This document shows positions 44,173 to 52,098 of a stretch of 63,257 bases of DNA, piece after piece. Below the pieces are notes generated by a model that was not told the DNA's origin, did not search any database, and was given only the letters and a program-made list of their open reading frames with translations. A program made the translations under genes and the position numbers. The stretch lies in assembly GCF_002198735.1 (NCBI RefSeq), contig NZ_MWLO01000153.1, positions 9,590 to 72,846 on the forward strand. The letters are read 5' to 3'. How positions within the stretch are numbered: the stretch's first letter is position 1; the number at the start of each line of letters is the position of its first letter. This DNA is from Ideonella sp. A 288. Its GTDB lineage: Bacteria > Pseudomonadota > Gammaproteobacteria > Burkholderiales > Burkholderiaceae_C.

Positions 44173-44532
44173 ATGGTCAACTTTCGATGGCGCTGGCTGC
44201 GGCCAGCCGCGCTGTGCGCCGCGGCGTTCGCTGCCGCGGCACAGACCCCAGCCCCTGCGGGCCGCAGGCCCGACCCACTGGATGCCGCTGCCGGCGTACC
44301 GGCCACGACCCACCAGTCGGCCTTCGCGCGCCACCGGCGCCCGGCGGACGACAAGGCCATGCCCTGGCGCGAGGCCAACGACACCGTGGCGCGCATCGGC
44401 GGCTGGCGCGCCTACGCCCGCGAGGCCCAGCAAGGCCCCCAGGGGCCGGCGGCAACGCAGGCCCAGCCGGCCCGGCCCGAAGCCAAGGCCACGACCCTGC
44501 CGCCGGCCCATGGCGGCCACAAGATGCCATGA
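44173..44532 (+). CDS. Small exported protein of copper cluster
   Basis: A 119-residue protein with a signal peptide (LRPAALCAAAFAAAAQ). It has a conserved-looking core, DKAMPWREANDTVARIGGWRA, a low-complexity Gln/Pro/Ala tail and a His-containing end (HGGHKMP). Its stop overlaps the TolC-family start (ATGA), so it is co-translated with the outer-membrane protein. Possibly a periplasmic accessory of the metal efflux or oxidation system; no known family. Confidence 0.65.
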   Translation: MVNFRWRWLRPAALCAAAFAAAAQTPAPAGRRPDPLDAAAGVPATTHQSAFARHRRPADDKAMPWREANDTVARIGGWRAYAREAQQGPQGPAATQAQPARPEAKATTLPPAHGGHKMP

Positions 44533-45980
44533 CGCCGCCCGCCCTCACACCATCGGCCCCTGGCCGGCGGACGATCTGGCCGGCCGCACGGCCACTGCTG
44601 CTGCTCGCCGTCACCTCGGCACTCACAGGATGCGCCGCCTTCAGCCCGGACGGCGGCTTCTCGGCGGTCGAGCAGGTGGCCAAGGAACGGCTCGGCAAGG
44701 ACCTGGGCTGGGCCCGCACCGACGCAGATCGAGACCGCATCGACCAACGCGTCGGTGAGTTGCTGGCCAGGCCCTTGTCGGCCGACGACGCGGTGCAGGT
44801 CGCGCTGCTGAACAACCGTGGCCTGCAGGCCAGCTTCCAGGATCTCGGCATCACCGAGGCCGAGGTCGTGCAGGCCGGCCGGGTGCCGAACCCCGGCTTC
44901 GGTTTCAGCCGCCTGACGCGCGGGGACGAGGTCGAACTGGAGCGCGGCCTTCACTTCAATCTGGCACGCCTGATCGCGATGCCGATGATCCAGGCCGCGG
45001 AGGCGCGACGCTTCGAGGCGACGCAGGCCCAGGTGGCGATGACCATGCTGTCGCTGGCCGCCGAAGCGCGCAAGGCCTGGATCATGGCGCTCGCGGCCGA
45101 AGAAACGGTGCGCTACACCCGGCAGGTGGCACAGGCGGCCGAGGCCGGCGCCGAGCTGGCACGCCGCATGGAGCAGGTGGGCAATTTCAGCCGGCTGCAA
45201 CGGGCGCGCGAGCAAGGCTTCCACGCCGACGCCTTGCTGAACCTGGCCCGCGCCGAACAGGCGCAGCGCGCCACACGAGAGCGCCTGACGCGGCTGCTGG
45301 GCCTGTGGGGCGACCAGACGCAGTTCAGCCTGCCCGAGCGGCTGCCCGACCTGCCCAAGGAGCTGGTCGACCGTCCGGACCTCGAACGCCTCGCGCTGGC
45401 CCAGCGCCTCGACGTGCAGGGCGCCAAGCTGGCCGCAGCGCGGACGGCGCGCCAGCTCGGGCTGACGAAGACCACGCGGTTCGTCAACGTGCTCGAACTC
45501 GGCCTGGTGCGCGGCACTTCCAACGAGGCGCCCACCCAACGCGGCTGGGAGATCACCGTCGAGCTGCCGCTGTTCGACTGGGGCAGCGCGCGCGTCGCGC
45601 GCGCCGAGGGCATCTACATGCAGGCGGTGCATCGAGCGGCCGAAGCCGCCGTCAATGCGCGCTCGGAAGTGCGCGAGGCCTACTCGGCGTGGCGCTCCAG
45701 CCATGACATCGCACGACACCACCAGGACGAGATCGTGCCGCTGAGGCGGCAGATCGCCGAGCAGAACCTGCTGCGCTACAACGGCATGCTGATCGGCGTG
45801 TTCGAACTGCTCGCCGATGCGCGCCTGCAGATCGCCAGCGTCAACGCCGCCATCGAGGCCAAGCGCGACTTCTGGCTGGCCCAGGCCGACCTCGACATGG
45901 CCCTCATCGGCAAGCCCACCCTTGCACCGGCCGCAGGCCCCGCCATGGCGTCCGACGCCAGCGGCGCCGCGGCGCACTGA
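44529..45980 (+). CDS. TolC-family outer-membrane lipoprotein
   Basis: A 483-residue outer-membrane efflux-type protein. Lipobox LTSALTGC-like region near residue 35 and the TolC-type duplicated helical domain (ADDAVQVALLNNRGLQASFQ; VPNPGFGFSRLTR; LLGLWGDQTQFSLPERLPDL; EITVELPLFDWGSARVARAE; LLRYNGMLIGVFELLADARL). Normally such proteins work with an RND pump and membrane-fusion protein; neither is encoded nearby. The subgroup occurs beside multicopper oxidases in copper clusters and may act without an RND partner. Confidence 0.88.
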   Translation: MTPPALTPSAPGRRTIWPAARPLLLLAVTSALTGCAAFSPDGGFSAVEQVAKERLGKDLGWARTDADRDRIDQRVGELLARPLSADDAVQVALLNNRGLQASFQDLGITEAEVVQAGRVPNPGFGFSRLTRGDEVELERGLHFNLARLIAMPMIQAAEARRFEATQAQVAMTMLSLAAEARKAWIMALAAEETVRYTRQVAQAAEAGAELARRMEQVGNFSRLQRAREQGFHADALLNLARAEQAQRATRERLTRLLGLWGDQTQFSLPERLPDLPKELVDRPDLERLALAQRLDVQGAKLAAARTARQLGLTKTTRFVNVLELGLVRGTSNEAPTQRGWEITVELPLFDWGSARVARAEGIYMQAVHRAAEAAVNARSEVREAYSAWRSSHDIARHHQDEIVPLRRQIAEQNLLRYNGMLIGVFELLADARLQIASVNAAIEAKRDFWLAQADLDMALIGKPTLAPAAGPAMASDASGAAAH

Positions 45981-45997
45981 CCCCCAGGAACGACCCC

Positions 45998-47428
45998 ATG
46001 GTTTCCCGACGCAATTTCATCGGCCGCGCAGGCGCCGGCACGGCGGCCCTCACCGCGGCCGTGGCCGCCAGTTCGGTCAGCAAGGTCGCGATGGCGGCCC
46101 TGCCCGAACCCGTCTTCCAGGGCCGGCCCGACACCATGCCGCCCCTGGTGCCGCCCAACGGCCGCCCCTACAACCCCGTCGTCACGCTCAACGGCTGGAC
46201 ACTGCCCTGGCGCATGAACCAGGGCGTCAAGGAGTTCCACCTCGTGGCCGAGCCCGTGGTGCGCGAGATGAGCCCCGGCTTCAAGGCCCACCTGTGGGGC
46301 TACAACGGGCAGAGCCCGGGCCCGACGATCGAGGTCGTCGAAGGCGACCGCGTGCGCATCTTCGTCACCAACAAGCTGCCCGAGGTGACCAGCGTGCACT
46401 GGCACGGCCAGCGCCTGCCCAACGGCATGGACGGCGTCATCGGCCTCACCCAGAAGGGCATCGAGCCCGGCAAGACCTTCGTCTACGAGTTCGTCGCCCG
46501 CCGGCCCGGCACCTTCATGTACCACCCGCACGCCGACGAGATGGTGCAGATGGCGATGGGGATGATGGGCTTCTGGATCACGCACCCGAAGCAGAAGCAC
46601 CCGCTGATCGACGAGGTCGACCGCGACTTCGTCTTCCTGCTCAACGCCTACGACATCGAACCGGGCAGCGCCACGCCGCGCATCATGACGATGCTGGACT
46701 TCAACCTGTGGAGCTGGAACAGCCGCATCTTCCCCGGCATCGATCCGCTGGTCGTCCGCCAGAACGACAAGGTGCGCATCCGCATCGGCAACCTGACGAT
46801 GACCAACCACCCGATCCACCTGCATGGCCACGAGTTCCTGGTCACGGGCACAGACGGCGGCCCCACGCCGAAGGCCACGCGCCTGTACGAGGTGACCACC
46901 GACATCGCCGTCGGGCAGATGCGCCAGATCGAGTTCCTGGCCGACGAAGAGGGCGACTGGGCCTTCCACTGCCACAAGAGCCACCACACCATGAACGCCA
47001 TGGGGCACGGCGTGCCGACGATGATCGGCGTCGACCACCGCAGCGTGGTGCGGCAGATCACGTCGCTGATCCCCGACTACATGGTGATGGGCGAGCGCGG
47101 CATGCACGACATGACCGAGATGGAGATGCCGCTGCCCGACAACACCGCCCCGATGATGGCCGGCAGCGGGCCCTTCGGCCCCGTCGGCATGGGCGGCATG
47201 TTCAGTGTCGTCAAGGTGCGCCAGCACCAGAACCGCGGCGACTATGCCGACCCGGGCTGGTTCGCCCACCCTGCCGGCACCGTGGCCCGCGAGTGGACCG
47301 GCACGCTGGCCGAACCAGCCCGGGCCGTCCCCGCCGAAGGCGCCGGCGCGATGAAGCCCGTGGCCCCGCCGGGCCCCGGCGTGGAGGTCAACGTGCGCAA
47401 GCCCTCTGGCGGCCATTCCGGCCATTGA
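45998..47428 (+). CDS. Tat-exported multicopper oxidase
   Basis: A 476-residue periplasmic oxidase. The Tat signal is RRNFIGRAGAGTAALTAAVA. Copper-binding motifs are complete: HWHGQRLPN, YHPHADEM, HPIHLHGHEF and HCHKSHHTMNAMGH, giving type 1, 2 and 3 sites. Met-rich segments (VQMAMGMMG; MHDMTEMEM; PVGMGGM) suggest Cu(I) handling. It probably oxidises toxic Cu(I) to Cu(II) in the periplasm. Two catalytic domains plus a His-Gly tail (SGGHSGH). Confidence 0.93.
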   Translation: MVSRRNFIGRAGAGTAALTAAVAASSVSKVAMAALPEPVFQGRPDTMPPLVPPNGRPYNPVVTLNGWTLPWRMNQGVKEFHLVAEPVVREMSPGFKAHLWGYNGQSPGPTIEVVEGDRVRIFVTNKLPEVTSVHWHGQRLPNGMDGVIGLTQKGIEPGKTFVYEFVARRPGTFMYHPHADEMVQMAMGMMGFWITHPKQKHPLIDEVDRDFVFLLNAYDIEPGSATPRIMTMLDFNLWSWNSRIFPGIDPLVVRQNDKVRIRIGNLTMTNHPIHLHGHEFLVTGTDGGPTPKATRLYEVTTDIAVGQMRQIEFLADEEGDWAFHCHKSHHTMNAMGHGVPTMIGVDHRSVVRQITSLIPDYMVMGERGMHDMTEMEMPLPDNTAPMMAGSGPFGPVGMGGMFSVVKVRQHQNRGDYADPGWFAHPAGTVAREWTGTLAEPARAVPAEGAGAMKPVAPPGPGVEVNVRKPSGGHSGH

Positions 47429-47500
47429 CGTGACTGCCGAGCAAGAGCCACCACCCATCGGCCCACCAGCCATCGACCCACCCCGTCGAAAGGACGCCCC

Positions 47501-47836
47501 ATGAAGACCCTCACCACCGCAGCCCTGCTCGCGGCACTGGCCCTGCCAGCCCTGGTCGAGGCCAGGCACGACGGTCCATCGGACCATCCCCCGGCCGCCG
47601 TCGCGCCGGCCGCGGACACGACCGAAGGCGAGATCCGCAAGATCGACCGGGACGCCAGGAAGCTCACCATCCGGCACGGCGAGATCAAGCACCTCGACAT
47701 GCCCGCGATGACCATGGTGTTCAGGGTCAAGGACGACGCCCTGCTCGACAAGGTCAAGGCCGGCGACAAGGTGCGCTTCGTCGTGGCCAAGTCCGATTCG
47801 GGCTATGTCGTCACCGACCTTCAGGCCCTTGAATGA
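47501..47836 (+). CDS. CusF-like periplasmic copper-binding protein
   Basis: A 111-residue exported protein with a signal peptide (AALLAALALPALVEA). The CusF-type OB-fold block follows: GEIRKIDRDARKLTIRHGEI, then LDMPAMTMVFRVKD with the Met residues that ligate Cu(I), then LLDKVKAGDKVRF. In CusF a Trp adds a cation-pi contact; I do not see it here. Its stop overlaps the next start (ATGA). Confidence 0.88.
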   Translation: MKTLTTAALLAALALPALVEARHDGPSDHPPAAVAPAADTTEGEIRKIDRDARKLTIRHGEIKHLDMPAMTMVFRVKDDALLDKVKAGDKVRFVVAKSDSGYVVTDLQALE

Positions 47837-48234
47837 GCCGCCGGCCCGTGCGCGGCCGCGCCACCGCCGGCCTGCTGGCGGGCGCCGCGCTCGGCCTGGC
47901 TGCGGGCGTGGCTCAGGCCGAGCTCATCGACATCCAGTGGCCCGATGACAACCGCTTCGAGCGCCGCCTGACCCTGTTGCCCGGCAAGTTCGCCGAGCTC
48001 TGCGGTCCGTTGCAGGCGGGGCAGACGGTCGAATGGTCCTTCGAGGCCGACCAGGCACTGGACTTCAACATCCACTACCACGTCGGCAGCGACGTGCGGT
48101 ACCCGGCCCGACAGGATCGGGTCGCGCGACTGCAAGGCCAGCTCGCCGTCGACTCGCCCCAGGACCACTGCTGGATGTGGGTCAACAAGACCGAGGCCGC
48201 GGCGACGCTGGCCGTGTCCCTGGCCCGCCGGTGA
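47833..48234 (+). CDS. Hypothetical exported protein of copper cluster
   Basis: A 133-residue protein with a signal peptide (AGLLAGAALGLAAGVAQA) and a compact beta-rich domain (FERRLTLLPGKFAELCGPLQ; DFNIHYHVGSD; HCWMWVNKTEAAATLAVSL). The His, Cys and Met residues could bind copper. It starts within the end of the CusF-like gene (ATGA). No family recognised. Confidence 0.68.
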   Translation: MSRRPVRGRATAGLLAGAALGLAAGVAQAELIDIQWPDDNRFERRLTLLPGKFAELCGPLQAGQTVEWSFEADQALDFNIHYHVGSDVRYPARQDRVARLQGQLAVDSPQDHCWMWVNKTEAAATLAVSLARR

Positions 48235-48252
48235 CGGCGCCGCAACCACACC

Positions 48253-48795
48253 ATGGACATCCTCGCGCACACGCTGTGGGTCGCCGCCGGCGTCACGGTG
48301 CTGCGCCGCCACCGGCCGCTGTCGGGTCGCGCGGCGACCGCCGCCCTGGTGCTGGCGGCCCTGCCCGACCTGCTGCACCTGTTGCCCATCGCCGCCTGGT
48401 GGCTTTTCGCGGATGGCTCGTTCGCCGCCTTGCGCGGCTACAGCGTGGCCACGCCAGGCCATGAGCCGGGGCTGCCGCCGCTGGTGCAGTGGGGGTCGCA
48501 TCACCTGCACTGCGCGATGCACAGCGCACCGATCGCCGCAGGCGTCACCGCCGCCCTGTGGGCGGCGGGGCCGGGGGTTCGCATCGCGCTGCTGGGCTGG
48601 TGGTCGCACATCGTGATCGATGTCTTCACGCACTCGGCCGCCTACTACGCCGTGCCGGTGCTCTATCCGTTCACCGAACGCGGTTTCGACGGCATCGCGT
48701 GGAACACGCCCTGGTTCATGGCACTCAACTACCTGGCCCTGGCCGCCGTGGGCGCGTGGCTCTTCCTGAGCAGGACAACGCTGCGGCGCCGATGA
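48253..48795 (+). CDS. Multi-helix membrane protein (YdjM-like)
   Basis: A 180-residue inner-membrane protein with about four helices and conserved-looking His/Asp residues at helix ends ([33 protein letters not shown]). These resemble the membrane-bound metal-dependent-hydrolase-like YdjM family. Function unknown. It is the last gene of the copper run before the regulator pseudogene, whose C-terminal frame runs about 70 bp into it on the other strand. Confidence 0.72.
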   Translation: MDILAHTLWVAAGVTVLRRHRPLSGRAATAALVLAALPDLLHLLPIAAWWLFADGSFAALRGYSVATPGHEPGLPPLVQWGSHHLHCAMHSAPIAAGVTAALWAAGPGVRIALLGWWSHIVIDVFTHSAAYYAVPVLYPFTERGFDGIAWNTPWFMALNYLALAAVGAWLFLSRTTLRRR

Positions 48796-48799
48796 GGGC

Positions 48800-49570
48800 C
48801 TGTCCCACGCACGGCACCTGGTCGGGATCCAGTGTCCGCGGCTGGATCTGCAGCCGCTTCATCTTCTCCCACAGGTTCTTGCGGCTGATGCCGAGATAGG
48901 CCGCGGTCTGCCCGACCTGCCCCTGGCAGCGCTGCAGCGCCTGAAGGATGTAGCCGCGCTCGCATTCGCGGATGTACTCCTCCAGCGTGCCGGTGGCACG
49001 CGCCTGGGCCACTTCGCGGAAGGTGCCGGCCTCGACGCGCGCACGCAGGTCCTGGTTGGTGGCGCAGATCAGGCGCAGGTCGACCGCGATCGGCGTCTCG
49101 CCGAGCACCCGCACGATGCGCCGGTCCTGGATCGCGCGCAGCGCGCTTCACCTGCATCGCCAGCGGCATGTCGCCGATGGCCTGCTTGAACGCGCCCTTC
49201 TCATGGACGAACAGCTCGGCCTCCATCAGCGTCTCGGTGATCGCGCCGCAGTTCACGGCGATGAACGCTTGCTCCCGCCCCGAGCAGGGCTACCGCGCAC
49301 TCTCGCGTCCCCTGCCCGGAAACGACGGCGCGTGGCGGCATTTCGACGCCCGCCTCGCGCCTTCGGGCGCAAGACACCTCACCGGTGAAGCTGGGCAGCC
49401 GGATGTCGCTGAGCACCCTGTCGCGGCCCTGCGGCCCGTGCGGCCGATGGCGCGATGCGCTTCGCCGGCGACCCGATGCCAGTCGATGTCCAAGCGCGCT
49501 GTGGCCACAATGTCGGCTGCCAGGCCTGCGCCACCCCCGCCCCACCACCAGCCGCTCTAGACGATCACGC
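48800..49570 (-). pseudogene. Degraded sigma-54-dependent response regulator (DctD/NtrC-like)
   Basis: Fragments of one regulator appear in order but in different frames on the minus strand. They are a receiver piece (VLSDIRLPSFTG near 49410), AAA pieces ([23 protein letters not shown] at 49190-49256, [11 protein letters not shown], then after a shift near 49140 [21 protein letters not shown]) and the Fis-type C-terminus ([29 protein letters not shown]). Large internal deletions remove the GAFTGA-to-lid region and the sensor part after GTFRE. At about 770 bp it is roughly half normal length, so it cannot be functional. It may once have regulated neighbouring metal or transport genes. Confidence 0.82.
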
Positions 49571-49716
49571 ATGACCCGCACCCATGCTCACCCGCGGGTC
49601 GACGACCCGGCCAGGCGCCTCGGCGGCCGCGACATCGGTCTGCGGCCCCTGCACCACCCCAGGAGCCGCCGCTGGGGGCCTCGCGATGGCGCCGCGGGGC
49701 AGGCGCGGGCGGCGCG

Positions 49717-50952
49717 ATGAGCCGGCCCAGCCGCGTTCGCACGGTCGCCCTGCTGGGCACGGGCCAGACGCTGGCCTGGGCGTCGTCGTTCTACCTGCCA
49801 GCGATGCTCGCCGCGCCGATGGCGCGCGACCTGGGCGTGGCCATGCCCACGGTGTTTGCCGCGTTCTCGGTGGCGCTGGTCGTCTCGGCCGTCTTCGGGC
49901 CGGGCGTCGGCCGCACCATCGACCGCCACGGCGGCCGCCCGGTGCTGATGGCCACCAACGGGCTGTTCGCGCTGGGCCTGGTGGCGCTGGCGATGGTGCA
50001 GGGCCCGATCTCGCTCTTCCTGGCCTGGGCACTGATCGGCGTGGCCATGGGCAGCGGCCTGTACGAAGCCGCCTTCGCCACGCTGGTGCGGCTGTACGGC
50101 AGCGCCTCGCGCGACCCGATCACCGGCATCACGCTGATCGCCGGCTTCGCCAGCACGGTGGGCTGGCCGCTGACGACGCTGCTCGACGCGCAGTTCGGCT
50201 GGCGCGGGGCCTGCCTGGCCTGGGCCGCGCTGCACCTGGTTGTCGGCCTGCCGTTGAACGCACTGCTGCCGCGGGCCACCGACCCTGCCCCGCACGACGC
50301 ACCGCTGCCGATGGCCGGCGCGTCCCCCGATGGGGCGACGGCGCCCGCTGCGACGGGCACCGACCGCCCGGTGCTCGTGTCGGCAGTGCTGGCCTTCGTC
50401 TTTGCCGCCACCTGGTTCGTCAGCACGGCCATGGCGGCGCACCTGCCGCGTCTGCTGCAGGCCACCGGGGCCACGCTGGCGGTGGCCGTGGGCGTGGGCG
50501 CGCTGGTGGGGCCGGCCCAGGTGGCCGGGCGCCTGCTGGAATTCGGCGTGCTGCGCCGGGTGCACCCGCTGCTGTCGGCGCGCCTGGCGGCGCTGGGCCA
50601 CCCGCTCGGCGCCGCAGCGCTGTGGGTGGCCGGGGCGCCGCTGGCGATACCCTTCGCGCTGCTGCATGGCGCCGGCAATGGCATGCTCACCATCGCCAAG
50701 GGCACCTTGCCGCTGGTGCTGTTCGGCCCGCAGGGCTATGGTGCCCGGCAAGGCTGGCTGATGATGCCGGCGCGGGTGTCGCAGGCGCTGGCGCCGTTCG
50801 CCTTCGGACTGGTGCTCGACCGCTGGGGCGCCCACGCACTGTGGCTGTCGGGCGCGCTGGGCCTGGGCGCCTTTGCGGCGCTGATGCTGTTGCCCAAGCC
50901 CCGGCCCGTCGCGCCGGCCGTCACCGCAAGTCCAGGACACCCGTCCCCATGA
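49717..50952 (+). CDS. Major facilitator superfamily transporter
   Basis: A 411-residue protein with twelve predicted helices. The MFS motif A-type loop GRTIDRHGGRPVLMATNG lies between helices 2 and 3, and LDRWGAHALW near the end. A hydrophilic central loop (PMAGASPDGATAPAATGTD) divides the halves. The substrate is unknown; the start is coupled to no upstream gene, but the stop overlaps the CDF gene (ATGA), which suggests a role in the metal block. Confidence 0.85.
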   Translation: MSRPSRVRTVALLGTGQTLAWASSFYLPAMLAAPMARDLGVAMPTVFAAFSVALVVSAVFGPGVGRTIDRHGGRPVLMATNGLFALGLVALAMVQGPISLFLAWALIGVAMGSGLYEAAFATLVRLYGSASRDPITGITLIAGFASTVGWPLTTLLDAQFGWRGACLAWAALHLVVGLPLNALLPRATDPAPHDAPLPMAGASPDGATAPAATGTDRPVLVSAVLAFVFAATWFVSTAMAAHLPRLLQATGATLAVAVGVGALVGPAQVAGRLLEFGVLRRVHPLLSARLAALGHPLGAAALWVAGAPLAIPFALLHGAGNGMLTIAKGTLPLVLFGPQGYGARQGWLMMPARVSQALAPFAFGLVLDRWGAHALWLSGALGLGAFAALMLLPKPRPVAPAVTASPGHPSP

Positions 50953-51962
50953 GCGCAGGCCACGACCACGATCACGATCACCGACACGACCCAAAGCTCG
51001 GCCGTGGCCACGACCATGGCCACGACAACGACCACGGTCGGGGTCATGGGCATGGGCACGGTCACGGCCACGTCCACGCCCCGGCCAGCTTCGACAAGGC
51101 CTTCGCCATCGGCATCGCGCTGAACGCCGCCTTCGTGGCCATCGAGGCCTTCTACGGCTGGCGGGTCAACTCGCTGGCGCTGCTGGCCGACGCCGGGCAC
51201 AACCTCAGCGACGTGATCGGCCTGGTGCTGGCCTGGGGCGGCGCGCTGGCCGGCCGGCTGCAGCCGGATGCGCGCCACACCTACGGCTGGAAGCGCGCCA
51301 GCATCCTGGCGGCCTTCCTCAACGCGATGCTGCTGCTGGTGGCCATGGGCTCGCTGGCCTGGGAGGCGGTGCACCGGCTGCAGTCGCCCCAGCCGATCGA
51401 GGGTGTGACCATCATGGTCGTGGCCGGCATCGGCATCCTCGTCAACACCGCCACGGCGCTGCTGTTCCTGCGCGGCCGCGACAGCGACCTCAACATCCGC
51501 GGCGCCTTCCTGCACATGGCCGCCGATGCGCTGGTCTCGGCCGGCGTGGTGGTGGCCGGCGGCCTGGCGCTGTGGTTCGGCTGGACCTGGCTCGACCCGG
51601 TGGTGAGCCTGCTCATCGCCGCCGTCATCGTCTGGGGCACCTGGAGCCTGTTCCGGCAGTCGCTGCACCTGCTGTTCGACGGCGTGCCCGACGGTGTGGA
51701 CCTGCACGCGGTGCAGGCCCTGCTGGAATCGCTGCCCGGCGTGGCGCGGGTGCACGACCTGCACGTGTGGGCCATGGGCACCTCGGAGGTGGCGCTGACG
51801 GCCCACCTGGTGATGCCCGACAGCCCCGCCGACGACGCCTTCCTGCGCGACGCGACCCGGCAGTTGCACGACCGCTTCGCCATCGAGCACGTCACGCTGC
51901 AGGCGGTGCGGGTGCCCTTCACCCGGCCCTGCGCGCCGCTGCGGCCGGCGTCGTCGCGGTGA
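50949..51962 (+). CDS. CDF-family divalent metal exporter (CzcD/ZitB-like)
   Basis: A 337-residue cation diffusion facilitator. The N-terminus is very His/Asp-rich (alternating DH and GH for about 40 residues), a likely cytoplasmic metal buffer. Helices 2 and 5 carry the Zn-site pairs HNLSD and HMAADALVS. The C-terminal domain (VHDLHVWAMGTSEVALTAHL) is the usual ferredoxin-like metal-sensing dimer unit. It exports Zn2+, Co2+ or Cd2+ in exchange for protons. ATGA overlap with the MFS gene. Confidence 0.93.
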   Translation: MSAGHDHDHDHRHDPKLGRGHDHGHDNDHGRGHGHGHGHGHVHAPASFDKAFAIGIALNAAFVAIEAFYGWRVNSLALLADAGHNLSDVIGLVLAWGGALAGRLQPDARHTYGWKRASILAAFLNAMLLLVAMGSLAWEAVHRLQSPQPIEGVTIMVVAGIGILVNTATALLFLRGRDSDLNIRGAFLHMAADALVSAGVVVAGGLALWFGWTWLDPVVSLLIAAVIVWGTWSLFRQSLHLLFDGVPDGVDLHAVQALLESLPGVARVHDLHVWAMGTSEVALTAHLVMPDSPADDAFLRDATRQLHDRFAIEHVTLQAVRVPFTRPCAPLRPASSR

Positions 51963-52098
51963 CCGGCGCCTCCCGCGTCGCGATGGGCCGCCGCCACCGT
52001 CCGTTGCCGAACAGACCGCACGCGGCCGTCGCCTTACGCTGACCGGCATCAAGCCCTTCGGCGCCAGCCGGCGCAGAGTGCTGTCAGAGGTGATCGCA

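Noticed and set aside
49201-49581. Separate small gene in the region before the MFS transporter
   Set aside because: Its translation is the frameshifted part of the decayed sigma-54 regulator (receiver and AAA fragments), not an independent gene.
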